Made by a program: the position numbers and the translations under genes
Shown: piece by piece, positions 32,481 to 45,349 of the stretch
How positions within the stretch are numbered: position 1 is the first letter of the stretch
Layout: each line of letters opens with the position of its first letter
Notes under the pieces: generated by a model
Databases searched by the model: none
The model's input: the letters and a program-made list of their open reading frames with translations, nothing else
What the model was told of the DNA's origin: nothing
Assembly: GCA_026874595.1 (NCBI GenBank)
Contig: CM049318.1
Location: 41,832,456-41,896,455, forward strand
Length of the DNA: 64,000 nucleotides
Direction: 5' to 3'
Source of the DNA: Sipunculus nudus
Lineage: Eukaryota > Annelida > Sipuncula > Golfingiida > Sipunculidae

Positions 32481-32833
32481 TCGTTGCGGAGTACCCCACA
32501 TTAAGGACTGCCCACATTGCGGAGGCCTGCATTCCTGATACTGCATATTTCTAGTTTGGATATGTTTACTTACTGTGAAACTCTCCATGGTCACCATCCT
32601 GTCAGCTCGGTCAATTAATAACCATCACGGTGGTTCTCTGCCAGGGCACTTTTTGTTAGCAACTACCCTGTATAGTTCGTGAAGGAATAAATTGGGCTTG
32701 TTATTATGCAGATGACAGTTGACCTTGTATGTCTGGTTATATTACAAATTGTATCTAAACATGAAGCTATTTAAAGATTTCGTGGAGTCCAGTCAATTTC
32801 TGATTCTAATATGTGTAACAAGTGACGTACAAT

Positions 32834-32929
32834 TATGGCCCAGAACGGAGACAAGGTCAAAGGCCCAGCAAAGGGTTCCATATCCTCATTAACCAGTAAA
32901 TATTTAGACAAGTGCGAGGAAAATGGATA
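32834..32929 (+). CDS. Small open frame, 31 codons, unrecognised
   Basis: ATGG in fair start context opens MAQNGDKVKGPAKGSISS, continues TSKYLDKCEENG and stops at TAA. The hydrophilic, lysine-rich composition is unlike the surrounding AT-rich noise. There is no splice donor before the stop. It is either a small ORF, a terminal exon or chance. Confidence 0.15.
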
Positions 32930-32997
32930 AAATCGTTCTATTAATAACACAGTTATCGCTTGTGCAAACTGATAAAATGCGCAATTGGTAAATTACG

Positions 32998-34535
32998 GTT
33001 ACGTGTACGGTATAAAGAGTATCATGGCTAACAGATATACATGTACGGTATAGTCTCATGGCTAACAGAGAAACGTGTACGGTATAAAGAGTATCATGGC
33101 TAACAGATATACGTGTACGGTATAGTCTCATTGCTAACAGAGATACGTGTACGGTAGAAAGAGTATCATGACAAACACATACGTGTACGGTATAGTTTCA
33201 TGGCTAACAGAGATACGTGTACGGTATAAAGAGTACCATGGCTAACAGAGATACGTGTACGGTATAGTTTTATGGCTAACAGAGATACGTGTACGGTAAA
33301 AAGAGTATCATGGCTAACAGATATACGTCTACGGTATAGTTTTATGGCTAACAGAGATACGTGTACGGTATAAAGAGTATCATGGCTAACAGATATACGT
33401 GTACGGTATAGTCTCATTGCTAACAGAGATACGTGTACGGTAGAAAGAGTATCATGACAAACACATACGTGTACGGTATAGTTTCATGGCTAACAGAGAT
33501 ACGTGTATGGTATAAAGAGTATCATGGCTAACAGAGATACGTGTACGGTATAGTTTTATGGCTAACAGAGATACGTGTACGGTAAAAAGAGTATCATGGC
33601 TAACAGATATACGTCTACGGTATAGTCTCATGGCTAACAGAGATATGTGTACGGTATAAAGAGTATCATGGCTAAAAGATATACGTGAACGGTATAGTCT
33701 CATTGCTAACAGAGATACGTGTACGGTAGAAAGAGTATCATGGCAAACACATACGTGTACGGTATAGTTTCATGGCTAACAGAGATACGTGTACGGTATA
33801 AAGAGTATCATGGCTAACAGAGATACGTGTACGGTATTGTCTCATTGCTAACAGAGATGCGGGTACGGTATAAAGAGCCTCGTAGATTACAGAGATACGT
33901 GTACGGTATAGTTCCATGGCTAACAGAGATACGTGTACGGTATAAAGAGTATCATGGCTAACAGATATACGTGTACGGTATAGTCTCATTGCTAACAGAG
34001 ATGCGTGTACGGTATAAAGAGTATCATGGCTAACAGAGATACGTGTATGGTATAAAGAGTATCATTGCTAACAGAGATACGTGTACGGTATAGTCTTATG
34101 GCTAACAGATATACGTTCACGGTAAAAAGAGTATCTTGGCTAACAGAGATACGTGTACGGTATAAAGAGAATCATGGCTGACAGAGATACTTGTACGGTA
34201 TAGTCTCATGGCTAACAGAGATACGTGTACGGTATAAAGAGTATCATGGCTTACAGAGATACGTGTACGATATTGTCTCATTGCTAACAGAGATACGTGT
34301 ACGGCATAAAGAGTATCATGGCTAACAGAGATACGTGTACGATATTGTCTCATTGCTAACAGAGATACGTGTACGGTAGGAAGAGTGTCATGGCAAACAC
34401 ATACGTGTACGGTATAGTCTCATTGCTAACATAGATACGTGTTCGGTTTAGAGTATCATGGCTAACAGAGATACGTGTACGGTATAGTCTCATTGCTAAC
34501 AGAGATTCATGTACGGTATCAAGAGTATATACATA
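32998..34535. repeat. Satellite array with nested 36/72/286-bp periodicity
   Basis: The basic unit is ACGTGTACGGTATA followed by either AAGAGTATCATGGCTAACAG (38-bp form) or GTCTCATGGCTAACAGAGAT (34-bp form). The two alternate to give a 72-bp dimer. A marked variant (GGTAGAAAGAGTATCATG then ACAAACACAT) recurs at 33151, 33437 and 33723, exactly 286 bp apart, making a four-dimer higher-order unit. Minus-strand frames of 65-83 codons rich in LYRTRISVSHDTLYTVHVS arise because 72 is divisible by three. They break each 286 bp because 286 is not. Confidence 0.95.
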
Positions 34536-34794
34536 CTTCTTTATCTCATGCAATATGGAGTATTTGGATTAAGGAGGTTCGTCGAATAATCCTATATAAG
34601 AGAGCCATTACGCCAGAGGATTTTATCGTGTGCACGTCAAACTTTTTCTGGTTAAAATCAAGGTTAACACAAAAAAATTCAAAAACTATTTTAATATAAA
34701 ATTTCAAAGAAAGAAGCATGGTAGATCTGGAAAAAAAGGACATTTGTAACACCATCAAGCCTATGAAAAAGTACCTTGCTTAATAATATGTATT

Positions 34795-34850
34795 ATATAT
34801 ATGGTATATATATATATATATATATATATTTAATATATATATATTATGTG
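34795..34850. repeat. (AT)n microsatellite, interrupted
   Basis: TATATA runs interrupted by GG and TTTAA. Confidence 0.9.
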
Positions 34851-37800
34851 TAACTTGGTGCTAACTTTAAACATGCATGACCCTCTGCCTACGCGGTATT
34901 GTATTTTCTATTACGCCTTTTACCAAATTAATAAGAATAAATTAGAACCTTGTTTCGCGACCGCCTGTAAACAGATGAAATGTTTTTCAGAAAAAAAACT
35001 GTTGTATTCACCAGAGGTCAGTAGCGGCGCCAGGCCCTTCCTGAGGGGACCATTAGACAAACAACTGGATGTGGGAAAACTCTGGTTATAAATCATTAAA
35101 AATGAACCTCTAAAATATTGAAATTAATCCATACCTTTATATACCATACACGTGTAAAAAACGAGCAGGCCAACAGGCAGGAGAACTGACAGAGAAGAGG
35201 AGACCTAGGGAATGAACACCCAACTTCTCAACAGCACTCAGAAAGCGCATACCTCCTCCACTGCAAATACCAAACCAATGAATACCCCTTAAGTGTATAA
35301 TGATCTCTTCCATTATAAACGGCATTACAGGTGATTCTTTCTTTAAGATGTAACTTAAGACCACTTGCAAACAAAAAAGAGTTAAGTTTCTGCATCAATG
35401 CGTTGCTTAGCTCCAAGATTTAATCATCCCCTCACCTCAAAGAAACAGACAGACATGGGGGAATACATCACCTCCTCCCAGCTTGGGCGGCAGTGGTAGC
35501 CTGTACGGATGATTGATATATCCGTCAGTGCAAGGTGACAAATAGAACAGTCAAAGGGTTAGCGTATACAGTAAGGTATAAGGGCCATGGTTTATTGGGC
35601 CGTTCTCCACACTGTAACCCCTGGTCTTGGACTTTCTAACAAAATATATGCCTTCGCACAGGGGTCCCATTGGTACTGGCCACTCGAGTAAGGCAGATAT
35701 AGAATTGATCACCGCCTGATGTCATTTGTTTGTGTTTTGGCTGTTTGCTTCCTAAAAGTTTAGATGACCCACACGTGTTAACGTGTTACTGACATTATCG
35801 ATGATATCACACCATAAACCCATTACCTTTTGTCATACAATTTTTCCTTTTCCCTGTGGAACCCTAAAGGTTCTTTTATATATTTCTTATTTTCATGCTC
35901 GTTTTCAAGTAAAAATGTGCGGAAGTAATAAAAAAAAATTACTTACACAGGCAATATCTGCTCATGGCCGTCTAGAGAAAAACGCACACATAATCCAATG
36001 TGACTCGAAAATAATAACTCTTATAAAGTCGATAACCTGATTGGATTAACATGGATAATTCTGTGTGCTGACTGATGATGACATATCTAACCCTCGCTTA
36101 GCTTTGGAGGGCTTAAATAATTAGTATACACTAATCTGCTCACACAGTCCAAACAAACGATAAGATTACACAACAGCACCTTCCATGCCATAACATTAGA
36201 CTAACACGCCCCGGATGTCATTTTCTTTATCGCCACACAAACGTGAATTTGTCCGACACATAGCCTTGTAAAATAATGTTGAACCCGGGACCCAATCGAA
36301 CAAAAATAAACTAACTTTATTTTACTCAGAGTTATCGAGAATAATATATCAGAAATCCCACATAGTCCCATTGGGAGAAAATCGTTCAATATGACGATTT
36401 CCATTGGCTAATTAACAATTAAGCTTTACCTTGTTAATATCCACATTGTCTTATTAAACCTTGTCTTTTTCCTAATGAGTTACCACTCGACTGAAAGATC
36501 TCTTCACTCAACTGAAAGATCTCTTCATTGCCAGTCTACGAAACTGACTAAGATTTAAATTTTATCAATAATACAGATTTTCGGTATAATGACCAGGGCT
36601 CGACAATTACACTTGCCCACTTGCCTAAATGGTTTGGAATATTATGAAAATACGGTATCCCTTTATTTGAAATTTGCCTGCTGGGCCTACAGTACATCCG
36701 AATCTTGACAGTCCAAGGGAACACAGGATATAAAGTGTAAATAAGAGTAGGGAAGGTTTATATGACGATTTGTATCATAAGGAATATAGAATTATCGATA
36801 TCAGGGAATATTTTGCATTCAAAATGTTTTCAACCTCTTTTCAATAAATTTGATACATGGAATTTGACTAATGCTCCCCTCAGAAAGTTTTTCGTACTAA
36901 CTCAAACAATCAACGCAAGTAGAAAATTTAATAAAAATCACATCATAGATAATACATTTAGAATGGGTGCATTTAGTGTCATTATCTCAAGTTATCTCAA
37001 GTGAAATCAATAAATATGTCCAAGGATAGATATTGATAGCCCATATAAATAAAAAAAAAATACTTTAAAAGTTTACTTTCACAAACAGGGTTTTAGTGTC
37101 TTCAATTAGAGCAATCATTAGATCATCCATGTTCGGGTATTCTTATTGAAATGTTTAAACGCTGCATCAAATAACGATATAGGCATAGTCTCAGATGGTA
37201 TTTGTGTGTGTCTTGAAACGCATCAGTTGATCACAACTACATCATGTATAGTTGCCTTCTATTGACGAAGACCTCAGTGGCAAAGTTCGGATTTAGAGAT
37301 AATTTATTATTCCTGTTTGATTCGGGTGATGTGGCCCCATAATAATGCTATTTATGGTTAAAGTGGTGTTTTTATATTTTTTCCACATGGTCATAATGTG
37401 ACCAAATCATACCTATAGCCCAGTGGTACGTCTGTCTTGACGTGAAAAAGGAATATTAAAAGCCCTCAGACTGCATGCACACACAATGAAGTCGTAATCA
37501 TGGCGGGTAAAAGCAACCGGACGCCCTGCGCGACGTAAGACCACGGGAGGTCAATTTATAGTACCACGCAACATATATGTATCCACATATAAGTCAGTTT
37601 AAAATTTAATCAACCAATGTCCGAGCCTTCCACATTATTCTTTGAAATTTATTGTACACATTAGGTGATTCTAATTTAAGTATAATGTGAAAAATGTAAA
37701 CAGGGAAATGCCTAGTCCCGTCCTTTTACAAAGCCAGCAAAATTATATAAAAAAATACTGTTGGAGATCTCATGTTGTCCCAGTCACGCCAGTCGAATTA

Positions 37801-38359
37801 AATTAAAAGTATTACTTTAAAGAAGACTTTGTCCTCGACATTAACTCTTTTGATTTGTTCATACATTTTTCAAACATCTGGAAATAGTCAACTGGGGCCT
37901 CAATGCAGAAATAATCTGAAGATAAACTAGCATGAATCTTCATTCGGGTTTCTTTTTAAGGTTTTTATACAAAGTTTTAATACAAAACAGCCTTCTTCTG
38001 ATAATTTCCCTCTTGTTCAATTATCAAAGGATTTTTTTCTAGAAGTAAATAAGATATTGAAGAACAGATAGAAACAAAGGGTAAATGCTTTAGTGTGGGA
38101 CTGAGAACCTTCTGTTATAACCTTCTGCTGAATATAGATACAAAACCTTATGAGTCTTTCATCATGATTTTAGGCCTCATTACTCGTTCATAGGCCCGGA
38201 AACGAGGGAACAACGTAATTGCGTTGCCAGGTATTTAACCTGGACGATCACGGGTCCGGACCTCACACCGGGGCCTCGATTAGGCTTTCGATCAAAATCA
38301 ATCAAAGACGTTAATTATTCACCTATTTGACGACTGATGCGGTTATTAGGTCATGCATG

Positions 38360-38362
<3 letters not shown>
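34851..38362. other. Unassigned sequence
   Basis: No gene or RNA recognised in this 3.5-kb stretch. CCAGGGCTCGACAATTA at about 36592 looks like one end of a hAT-type element, but no partner end is visible. An ATG-started 12-codon stretch with a GTAAGA donor at 37500-37534 is noted but too short to call. Confidence 0.4.
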
Positions 38363-38417
<55 letters not shown>

Positions 38418-38425
38418 TATATATA
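38363..38425. repeat. (AT)n microsatellite
   Basis: TA dinucleotides with a single AA interruption near the end. Confidence 0.95.
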
Positions 38426-41145
38426 AACTTTAAAAAATGCAGACTTGCATAATTTCATCTTATTTAAACTGCTGAAGTTTTAAAAAAGAGGGCTTTATGC
38501 CTTAACAGTTACGGCATGTATAGACATACCTTCCTGTCCATAACTGTCAGGACATTAATACACACCTTCCTGCCCTACCACTGTAAGGGTACGAAGGCAG
38601 ACCTGCATGACCAAACTGCTGCATGTATACCTTCACAAACCCCGATTAGACTGGAAAGAACAACATCAATTACTTTGTTACAAGATTTTGTCTAAAAACT
38701 GTGATAAAAAACTTTTATAAATAAAGAATTCATCGCATATAAATGCTGCAAACAAATTACTCTAGTAATAATTATATAGAAACACACAAGCTTTACTGTC
38801 AAGTATATTGGTGCCTGACTTACATTTCAATATCATTAAGTATGGAATGTTGTAACGTTTGCACTGTGTAAGCTTTCGCACAGGATTTCAGTGCTAACAT
38901 TTGGTTACCAATACAGTTCCATTAATGATAATGAGAGTGTTGGTGGGACCCAATGATGACATCTTGTTACAGATTTGGTTTTTTTCTTAGATTAGGGCAT
39001 AATCCAATCAATATTAATCTAGTACAGAAGCAGAAAACTCTTACTGTGGATTATTAGCAATAACATACATATTAAAATAAAAAAAAAATTACTGGGGGAA
39101 TAATCTGACTCGCCTACAGATTATTAGAAATTTGGCTTTCGGTCATTTATATACCTGTGTAGGCAACAAAACTTTACTGGAAGGGCTATTTTACTACAGG
39201 AAAATAAGAGTCATGAGTGACTTTACATATGCAGAACGCCTTCAATTAAAAAAAGATTGGGAGTTACAGGAAAAAATATCAGAGCCTTTCTGGACTTTTA
39301 TTAGGACTCAGCAACTTCTCGTTGCCTTCTTCATGTTCTAGCGAAACCTCCTTATAACAGCCAACCTTCATTTTAATGTGAAAGGAAACAACTACCATTC
39401 TGCCATGTTTTTATTTTTCGTCAGGCTGAGGCCCCCGTAACATAGATTATGACACACTGGGCAGTAATCTGTTTCAGGCCCAACAAATAAACACGTCACT
39501 GGATCATCACCCATACAGAAATAAAGGGTAAAATATGGGATGATTGAGAATGTATGTTAAAGTAAGTCAAGTGTTAAACCTTGACTCACGCAAAGTATTG
39601 GTACAAACAGCTCCGCTTATAAACAGACCATCCAGCAGCTGTGAGCAGCGTTCTGGAGATAATGTGTTTGTTTTCTATAGCTATGTAAATATTCATCGAG
39701 ATAACGACTCGGTTAACTGCTATTTCATTACAAAATCCCACACATACACAGGAGATTATGCACGTTTCCCGGAGTTATGCGACATCGAAAGTATATATAC
39801 GAAGTCTGTAAACCATGTGAAACGTAACGAATAACAATATATACCGACCAACGCATTGCTGGAAATAGATATGAATATACATATCTGTCTGTGTATATAA
39901 ATAAATAAAGTGTCTAGGTCTGGTATTGTCCAGCTGGTTTGATATTGTTCGGTTAGTGTGATGTTGTTCAGGAGGTATAATATATACAGGGCTATTACCA
40001 GCGCTCTTATATTTATATACATTTTGCCAGACAGGTCTTGTTTTGTAATTCAGAGTTGTGATAATTTAAATGACCATCAAATTAAACATGAAATATATCA
40101 TCATAATGTGATTTTTTTTCTGGTCTGGATGGATATGAAGCAGAGCTGGGCATTGAGACACGTATTGATTATCAATACGTTTTACAGAAGACACTGTGAA
40201 ATATATCTGAACTGGCAGAAAGGTAGTGAAATATATAAGCAATAACGGAAGCAACGCGTTGTCATGATGAAGCGTCCGAAGGATTTTGACATAAGGGGGG
40301 ATATGACGCATGTGAGGGTTGGGGTTGTAAGGGCTATCCCCTCTCCCAGTGAAATGGAACTTTATACCATTGCTAGACACATTTTGTGGCACTTTAAAAC
40401 AAAATTGTATTGATGTTTTAGCAAAATGGTGGTATAGAAAAACATATTTTAAAACTTCTGTTAGCCTATTAATTGTTCCGAAACCAGAATATCCTAAATG
40501 GGAAAAAAAGTTAATGAGGTCTTAATCTTAATTATTTTCTCATTTCTTGTTTTTTAAATGAACAAAAGGGATGTTAATTACGTTACTAGACAAATAACTA
40601 TGGTTACTGCAGTCCGAATGAGAACTAGGTGTCACCAATCGTTGATCGCGGACACGCAGTCCCCTATCTAGCGACCCCCCCCCCCCCGAAACCACCACAC
40701 AAATACTGTTGCAAAAACCAGGCGTGTGATATAGGAGATCTAGCGCAAACAAGGACAGAACCGAGAGATAATGGGGATCTTTTATGAAGTGTATACGGGT
40801 AAAGGGAGAGAAGAGTTTGCACGTCGGGGGCCTAAGAAAGTTACCCAAAAAAATGACCAAAAACTGATATAGAAATAAACTCGATCATGAACCCCTAAAA
40901 AGGCTGTGACATTCTGTGACATTTAGTAAGTTCATAATAAAATTGCAATGATAAATATTCAAGCTTATATTGAAATACAAATGTTGCCTAATGGCGACAA
41001 GGTGTAATCAGGCGTATTTTCAGTCTGGACCAATTACGGAAAAATAATTTAGAATGTTTTGTCAAACTTTGTAAGGTACCTCTATTTGCGCCCAGACCAT
41101 CTTGTAAAATCATGTTGTAGTACTTACTTATACTTCACGTATTGC
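38426..41145. other. Unassigned sequence
   Basis: No gene, RNA or clear mobile element. A poly-C run at 40675-40687 is the only simple-sequence feature. The many open stretches of 60-108 codons overlap each other on both strands and show no motif. Confidence 0.4.
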
Positions 41146-41360
41146 TTTTTAGCTCGCCCGAACAAAGTGCAGGAAAGCTTATACCGTTCCCCCGGCGTCT
41201 ACTACCAAGGTTAAAGTTTTTGTTAATAGGCAGGTGGCTTAACTGAATTATTGTTACACGCCGGATAAAAGCACCAAATTTGGTATGTATAGTATCTACA
41301 GGTCGATCCTGATCATTCTGGAGGGGGTGCCCACCCGAACTCCATTTCTGGTTCTTTCAG
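41146..41360 (+). repeat. Dispersed repeat family Y (TTTTTAGCTCGCCCGA start), copy 1
   Basis: Starts TTTTTAGCTCGCCCGAAC. Contains GGCAGGTGGCTTAA, CCGGATAAAAGCACCAAATT and GGAGGGGGTGCCCACC. The reverse complement of 44030-44250 matches in the same order, so this is one family in two orientations. Confidence 0.7.
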
Positions 41361-43995
41361 CAGGCCCGAGTCCAAAATAACAGGATTTTACGTAAAATTT
41401 CACAAGTTTACAAGAATAAAAGGAATGTTATAAACTCATTTGACTCTAAATCTCATTTTAAATTAATCAATATACATAATAAGAACATAATAAGGTCAAA
41501 AGTTCACGTCATCCATTGATGTGAAACTGTATCCATTGAGTGTGTTTAAATGCCCCCATGTTCTAAAGTGAAAATATTGCAGAAGTTAAGAAATATATTA
41601 TTTCAATAAAAAATTAAAATTGCATAATGGTTAGAATTATAAAGATTAAACACCCATTTAATTAAAATATATAGGGAATATACTAGTATATATACACTTT
41701 TCCATTGAAACCATTCCTTTTGAAAGCTATATATCTGAAGTCGTATTGACGAAAAACCCAGGTGATTGAAACAATTTATTGAAGTGTCCACACCTTTGAT
41801 CATTATTTATCAGGGTACAAATACATCTCGATTATAAAATATGGTAAATGTGATAATAAAAATATGTCATGAAGCAATATTTGTTTTCACTTATACAAAA
41901 TAATATCAATCTGGAGGGAAGAGAGCTACAAGCAAATCCATGGACTTATTGGGTATATAATAAGCTAATGGGCGATTCTTGAACATCAATTGGGTATCTA
42001 TATATGTTTGGAATAATAACATTTCCAAGAAATTAATAAATTGCAGTAAAATTATCGATGGTAGCAATTTAGATCAAGTTTATATACAACGGAGCTTGCA
42101 GTGGCGTTTAGTCACCTGATAAAGATCATAGTAGTATAGGTGCAATCTGGGCAGCTAAGTGTATGATTGGAGTTTACATTTGCAGTCTATGTGGATTGGA
42201 TCATTATTTTTACTGGACAACAGGTACCTGTATATATAGTAATTGTGGCGGCCGCACATTTTGATTATCATATCGTCGTCTATTCCAGCAAGACCATCTG
42301 TTTAATTGCTGTGTCTCAATTAGTAGTTACTAAGAAGACAGGTTATTGAAAAAAATTGTTGAGCTGCCTAAATATTTAATCATTGAGGGGCTGTTACAGT
42401 GTTGAGCTGCCTAAATATTTAATCATTGAGGGGCTGTTACAGTGTTGAGCTGCCTAAATATTTAATCATTGAGGGGCTGTGCATTTATACATCTCAGCCA
42501 CGATAAATGATATACAAGCAAGTGAGACAATTCTTATAATTGCAACATAAAGCAGCAATTGTTTACACTTATCATAAAATAATATTTAACTGAAATGACA
42601 AATTTGGCTTGTAGCTTTGTTCATATCTATATGCACTGTGAGACTGTGGATACCTTTACAGTACAAATTCAGTTAATGAGGACTTATAAAGATCAGCTGG
42701 GTGTTTTATTCGTTTAGAATTAATATGTCTCTATAAAAATAAATGTCAGTTTCATTATCGATTTGCGTTGTTTAGACCAATTTTTACATTCTAAATTGTT
42801 TAGACATATGAGGAAATGTCCGACTGAGTTAACTTTAAATGTTTATGATTATAAAGTTATGTAAGTGAATGAGAATGTGCTAAAGTTGTATTATAATGCT
42901 GAGACGACCATTTTAGTGTAAGTTTTAAGTTCTGTGGAAGCAAACACGATACATCTATCAGGAAAAGGGGGCTTTGTCTTACGTTTACCTACACATTTTG
43001 TTGTTCAGAGGTGTTTGTCAATGTTGGATTTCTAAACCTAAAAACCTTTAGGGTGAATTTCAGTGTTTGGAGATACAGATAACACATATATTGGATTTGG
43101 AATATAATTGGTCGATTTCGTTATTCAGACATATACTTTCAAGCTTTCATTTATTTATAGACATCTTGTTTGCGATTAATCATTTCATAAAGATATATAA
43201 GCCATTATAGAAAACCACTATATAAACAAGAGAGCTTGCTGCATAACAAAAATGCAAGACAAATTTATTGTAAAAAGTACTACAATATTCCAAGAAGACT
43301 AAAAGGCAGGATATATTGAATCAACTATAATTAAATCTTGGAGATTAAGAACGTATATTATCCGGCTCATAAAGATCACGACAGGATAATTGCAGACTGA
43401 TAACGTTTATATTTTGCTATGGCATAAAAGCAAATAACATGACTATATGGAAGTCTGGATCCCAAATTAAAGTCAGCTACAATGGCCGCACAGACAGTTA
43501 TCAATAATTCCTAATAGACTATACTCTCCAACTCAGACAAAAGATATAAGAATTTTTAATACAATCAAACTAATAAAAATTCACTGTGCTGGCCCAGAAG
43601 TTTACATTTTGAATTTGCAATAATTTACAGAGATCAGTTGCAATGAATAACAAGGACAAATATAAATATAAACGGAAATATGGTTTATCGGTCATATTTA
43701 GTTCAAACACCAGTAGCTGCTAAGGCAACTATCCGTTATTATAAACATTTAATACTTCCCCAAAAACTGAATCACAAACTCAACAATAGTAAACAAGAAA
43801 AATATTTGCACATTTTTTTCGTTTATACACTTAATATCTTGGTTTAATGTTTACATGTAGCTTTCCCAGTCCCGAAATTGAGAGAAGGTATTGTCACGCG
43901 ACCATTCTACATTTTTTTGGACAACAGGTGTATAATAGAAAAATGTAAGCGGTATTGTTAGAAAGAACACTTCTTTTGCTTTCTTATGGTATATA
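41361..43995. other. Unassigned AT-rich sequence (apart from the 43-bp repeat)
   Basis: No gene or RNA seen. Words such as AAAGATCA and GAGAGCTTGC/GGAGCTTGCA recur near 42090, 42690 and 43220. They hint at very diverged repeats that I cannot delimit. Confidence 0.35.
42358..42480. repeat. Exact 43-bp tandem repeat, 2.9 copies
   Basis: GTTGAGCTGCCTAAATATTT followed by AATCATTGAGGGGCTGTTAC and AGT. Copies start at 42358, 42401 and 42444 and are identical over all shared bases, so the expansion is very recent. Confidence 0.97.
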
Positions 43996-44029
43996 ATTAA
44001 CTATATTTCATTGAATCGTGTGGATCTAA

Positions 44030-44730
44030 GATTATTTTTCCTTTCCTACCCCTCTTCATTTTCATGCGAAAAGAGGGTACTGTGATACGCAAGGTGCAGA
44101 TGGTTTTCAGGCTCTGAAACTTATCTCGTGGGTACTCCATGAGGGCACCCCCTCTGAAATCATCCGTTTTGGTGTACTCTACCCATATACAAAATTTGGT
44201 GCTTTTATCCGGTCTGTAACGATATGGCCAAAATCTGACGCTAAGCCACCGGACTATAAGTCTATAACTCGGCAACTAATGACCCGATTGCTTTCTTATT
44301 TATTGTATAGGTTGGTATTAATCCCCCCCCCCCCCTATGATTTTGGGATGAAAATGTCAAAGGTCAAGATCACAGACCTCCGTTGTTCAAGAACAAGTCA
44401 GGCTAAAGTTTTATGTTAGGCTCATTTCTCCATTGGTTATGAAGAAATTTCAGTTTAACTTTACACACTGATGCACAGTGACAATATCTAGCACAGCTAT
44501 TAAACGTTTTTACCATATTTTAATTTAAGGGCCAGTATTAGACAAAATTTGTACAGATCCCATCCCAGCTCATGTTAAAATTTTTGTTTACTCTTTATAA
44601 CTCGGCAACCTCTTACCCTATTGCTTTTATATTTCACACATACATTGCATGTAGGGGATTAGGAATTCCCCGTATGATTTAGGGACCAAAAGATCAAGGT
44701 CACAGGCCCCACAGACGACTTGTTATTCGT
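44030..44730 (-). repeat. Dispersed repeat family Y, copy 2, plus internally repeated segment
   Basis: 44030-44250 matches the family at 41146-41360 on the opposite strand (GAGGGCACCCCCTC, AAATTTGGTGCTTTTATCCG, CTAAGCCACCGG). The adjoining 44250-44730 contains two related segments, each with ATAACTCGGCAAC, CGATTGCTTTCTTAT or CTATTGCTTTTATAT, TATGATTT(T/A)GGGA and a (T)CAAGGTCA- or GGTCAAGATCAC-like word. No coding frame is conserved. Confidence 0.65.
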
Positions 44731-45004
44731 GATTTCAAACCTTTCAAACAAATGGTTAATTAGACTCTTAATGGGAATATTCATTTTTTAACTCCACGGA
44801 CTTATTTCCTGCCAGCTAACAAAGATGTTAGCCTGCGTCTTTCCATACTAATGAATATTTCCTGAAGTTTTAAACAAACAAGCCACAAACATTCAGCGCT
44901 TACCTTTCATTTCACTTGACAGTATTATTTCATACATTCGTCATCTATATAGCCTGGGTTTAACTTCTTTCAGGGGCGTGTTTAAAGGGGCGCGCAATAG
45001 GCGC

Positions 45005-45025
45005 CCCCCCCCCCCCCCCCCCCCC
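45005..45025. repeat. Poly-C tract in a CAGGGGCG-type repeat end
   Basis: TTCAGGGGCGTGTTTAAAGG, then GGCGCGCAATAGGCG, then 20 or so Cs. CAGGGGCGT-like starts recur at 58164 and, inverted, at 47270-47292. This suggests remnants of GC-ended MITEs. Confidence 0.5.
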
Positions 45026-45349
45026 GCTAAAATGTGGTCAACAAATATTTTGGGGGCACCCAATTTCGTTAATTGTAAGGGCGTGCCTAAGCCTTTTGCA
45101 AAATAATCTCACAAAGTTGTATTTGTAAGTTCCAGGCCCTAGTTAAAACTATTTCAGTTTATTGGCCTAACAGTATAGGATGACGCCCTATGGCTGTGAT
45201 GGACGAAACAAAATCCTCACTGGAAGCTGCTGCTCATGCATAGGTTATGTCGTGTTATGCATGGGGCACGACAGTCCTATATAGGGCTAAAAAATTTGCG
45301 CAGCCCGGCCGTTTGTCATTTGAGAAACATGTATGTATACAGATCTAGT

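Noticed and set aside
33166-34353. Series of minus-strand open frames with repeated LYRTRISVSHDTLYTVHVS peptides, resembling a repeat protein
   Set aside because: The frames stay open only because the 72-bp dimer is a multiple of three, and each breaks where the 286-bp unit shifts phase. This is a satellite.
36592-36615. hAT-type end CCAGGGCTCGACAATTA
   Set aside because: Only one end is visible. No inverted partner in the window.
37500-37534. ATG stretch MAGKSNRTPCA before GTAAGA as a first exon
   Set aside because: Twelve codons with no partner exon. Expected by chance in 64 kb.
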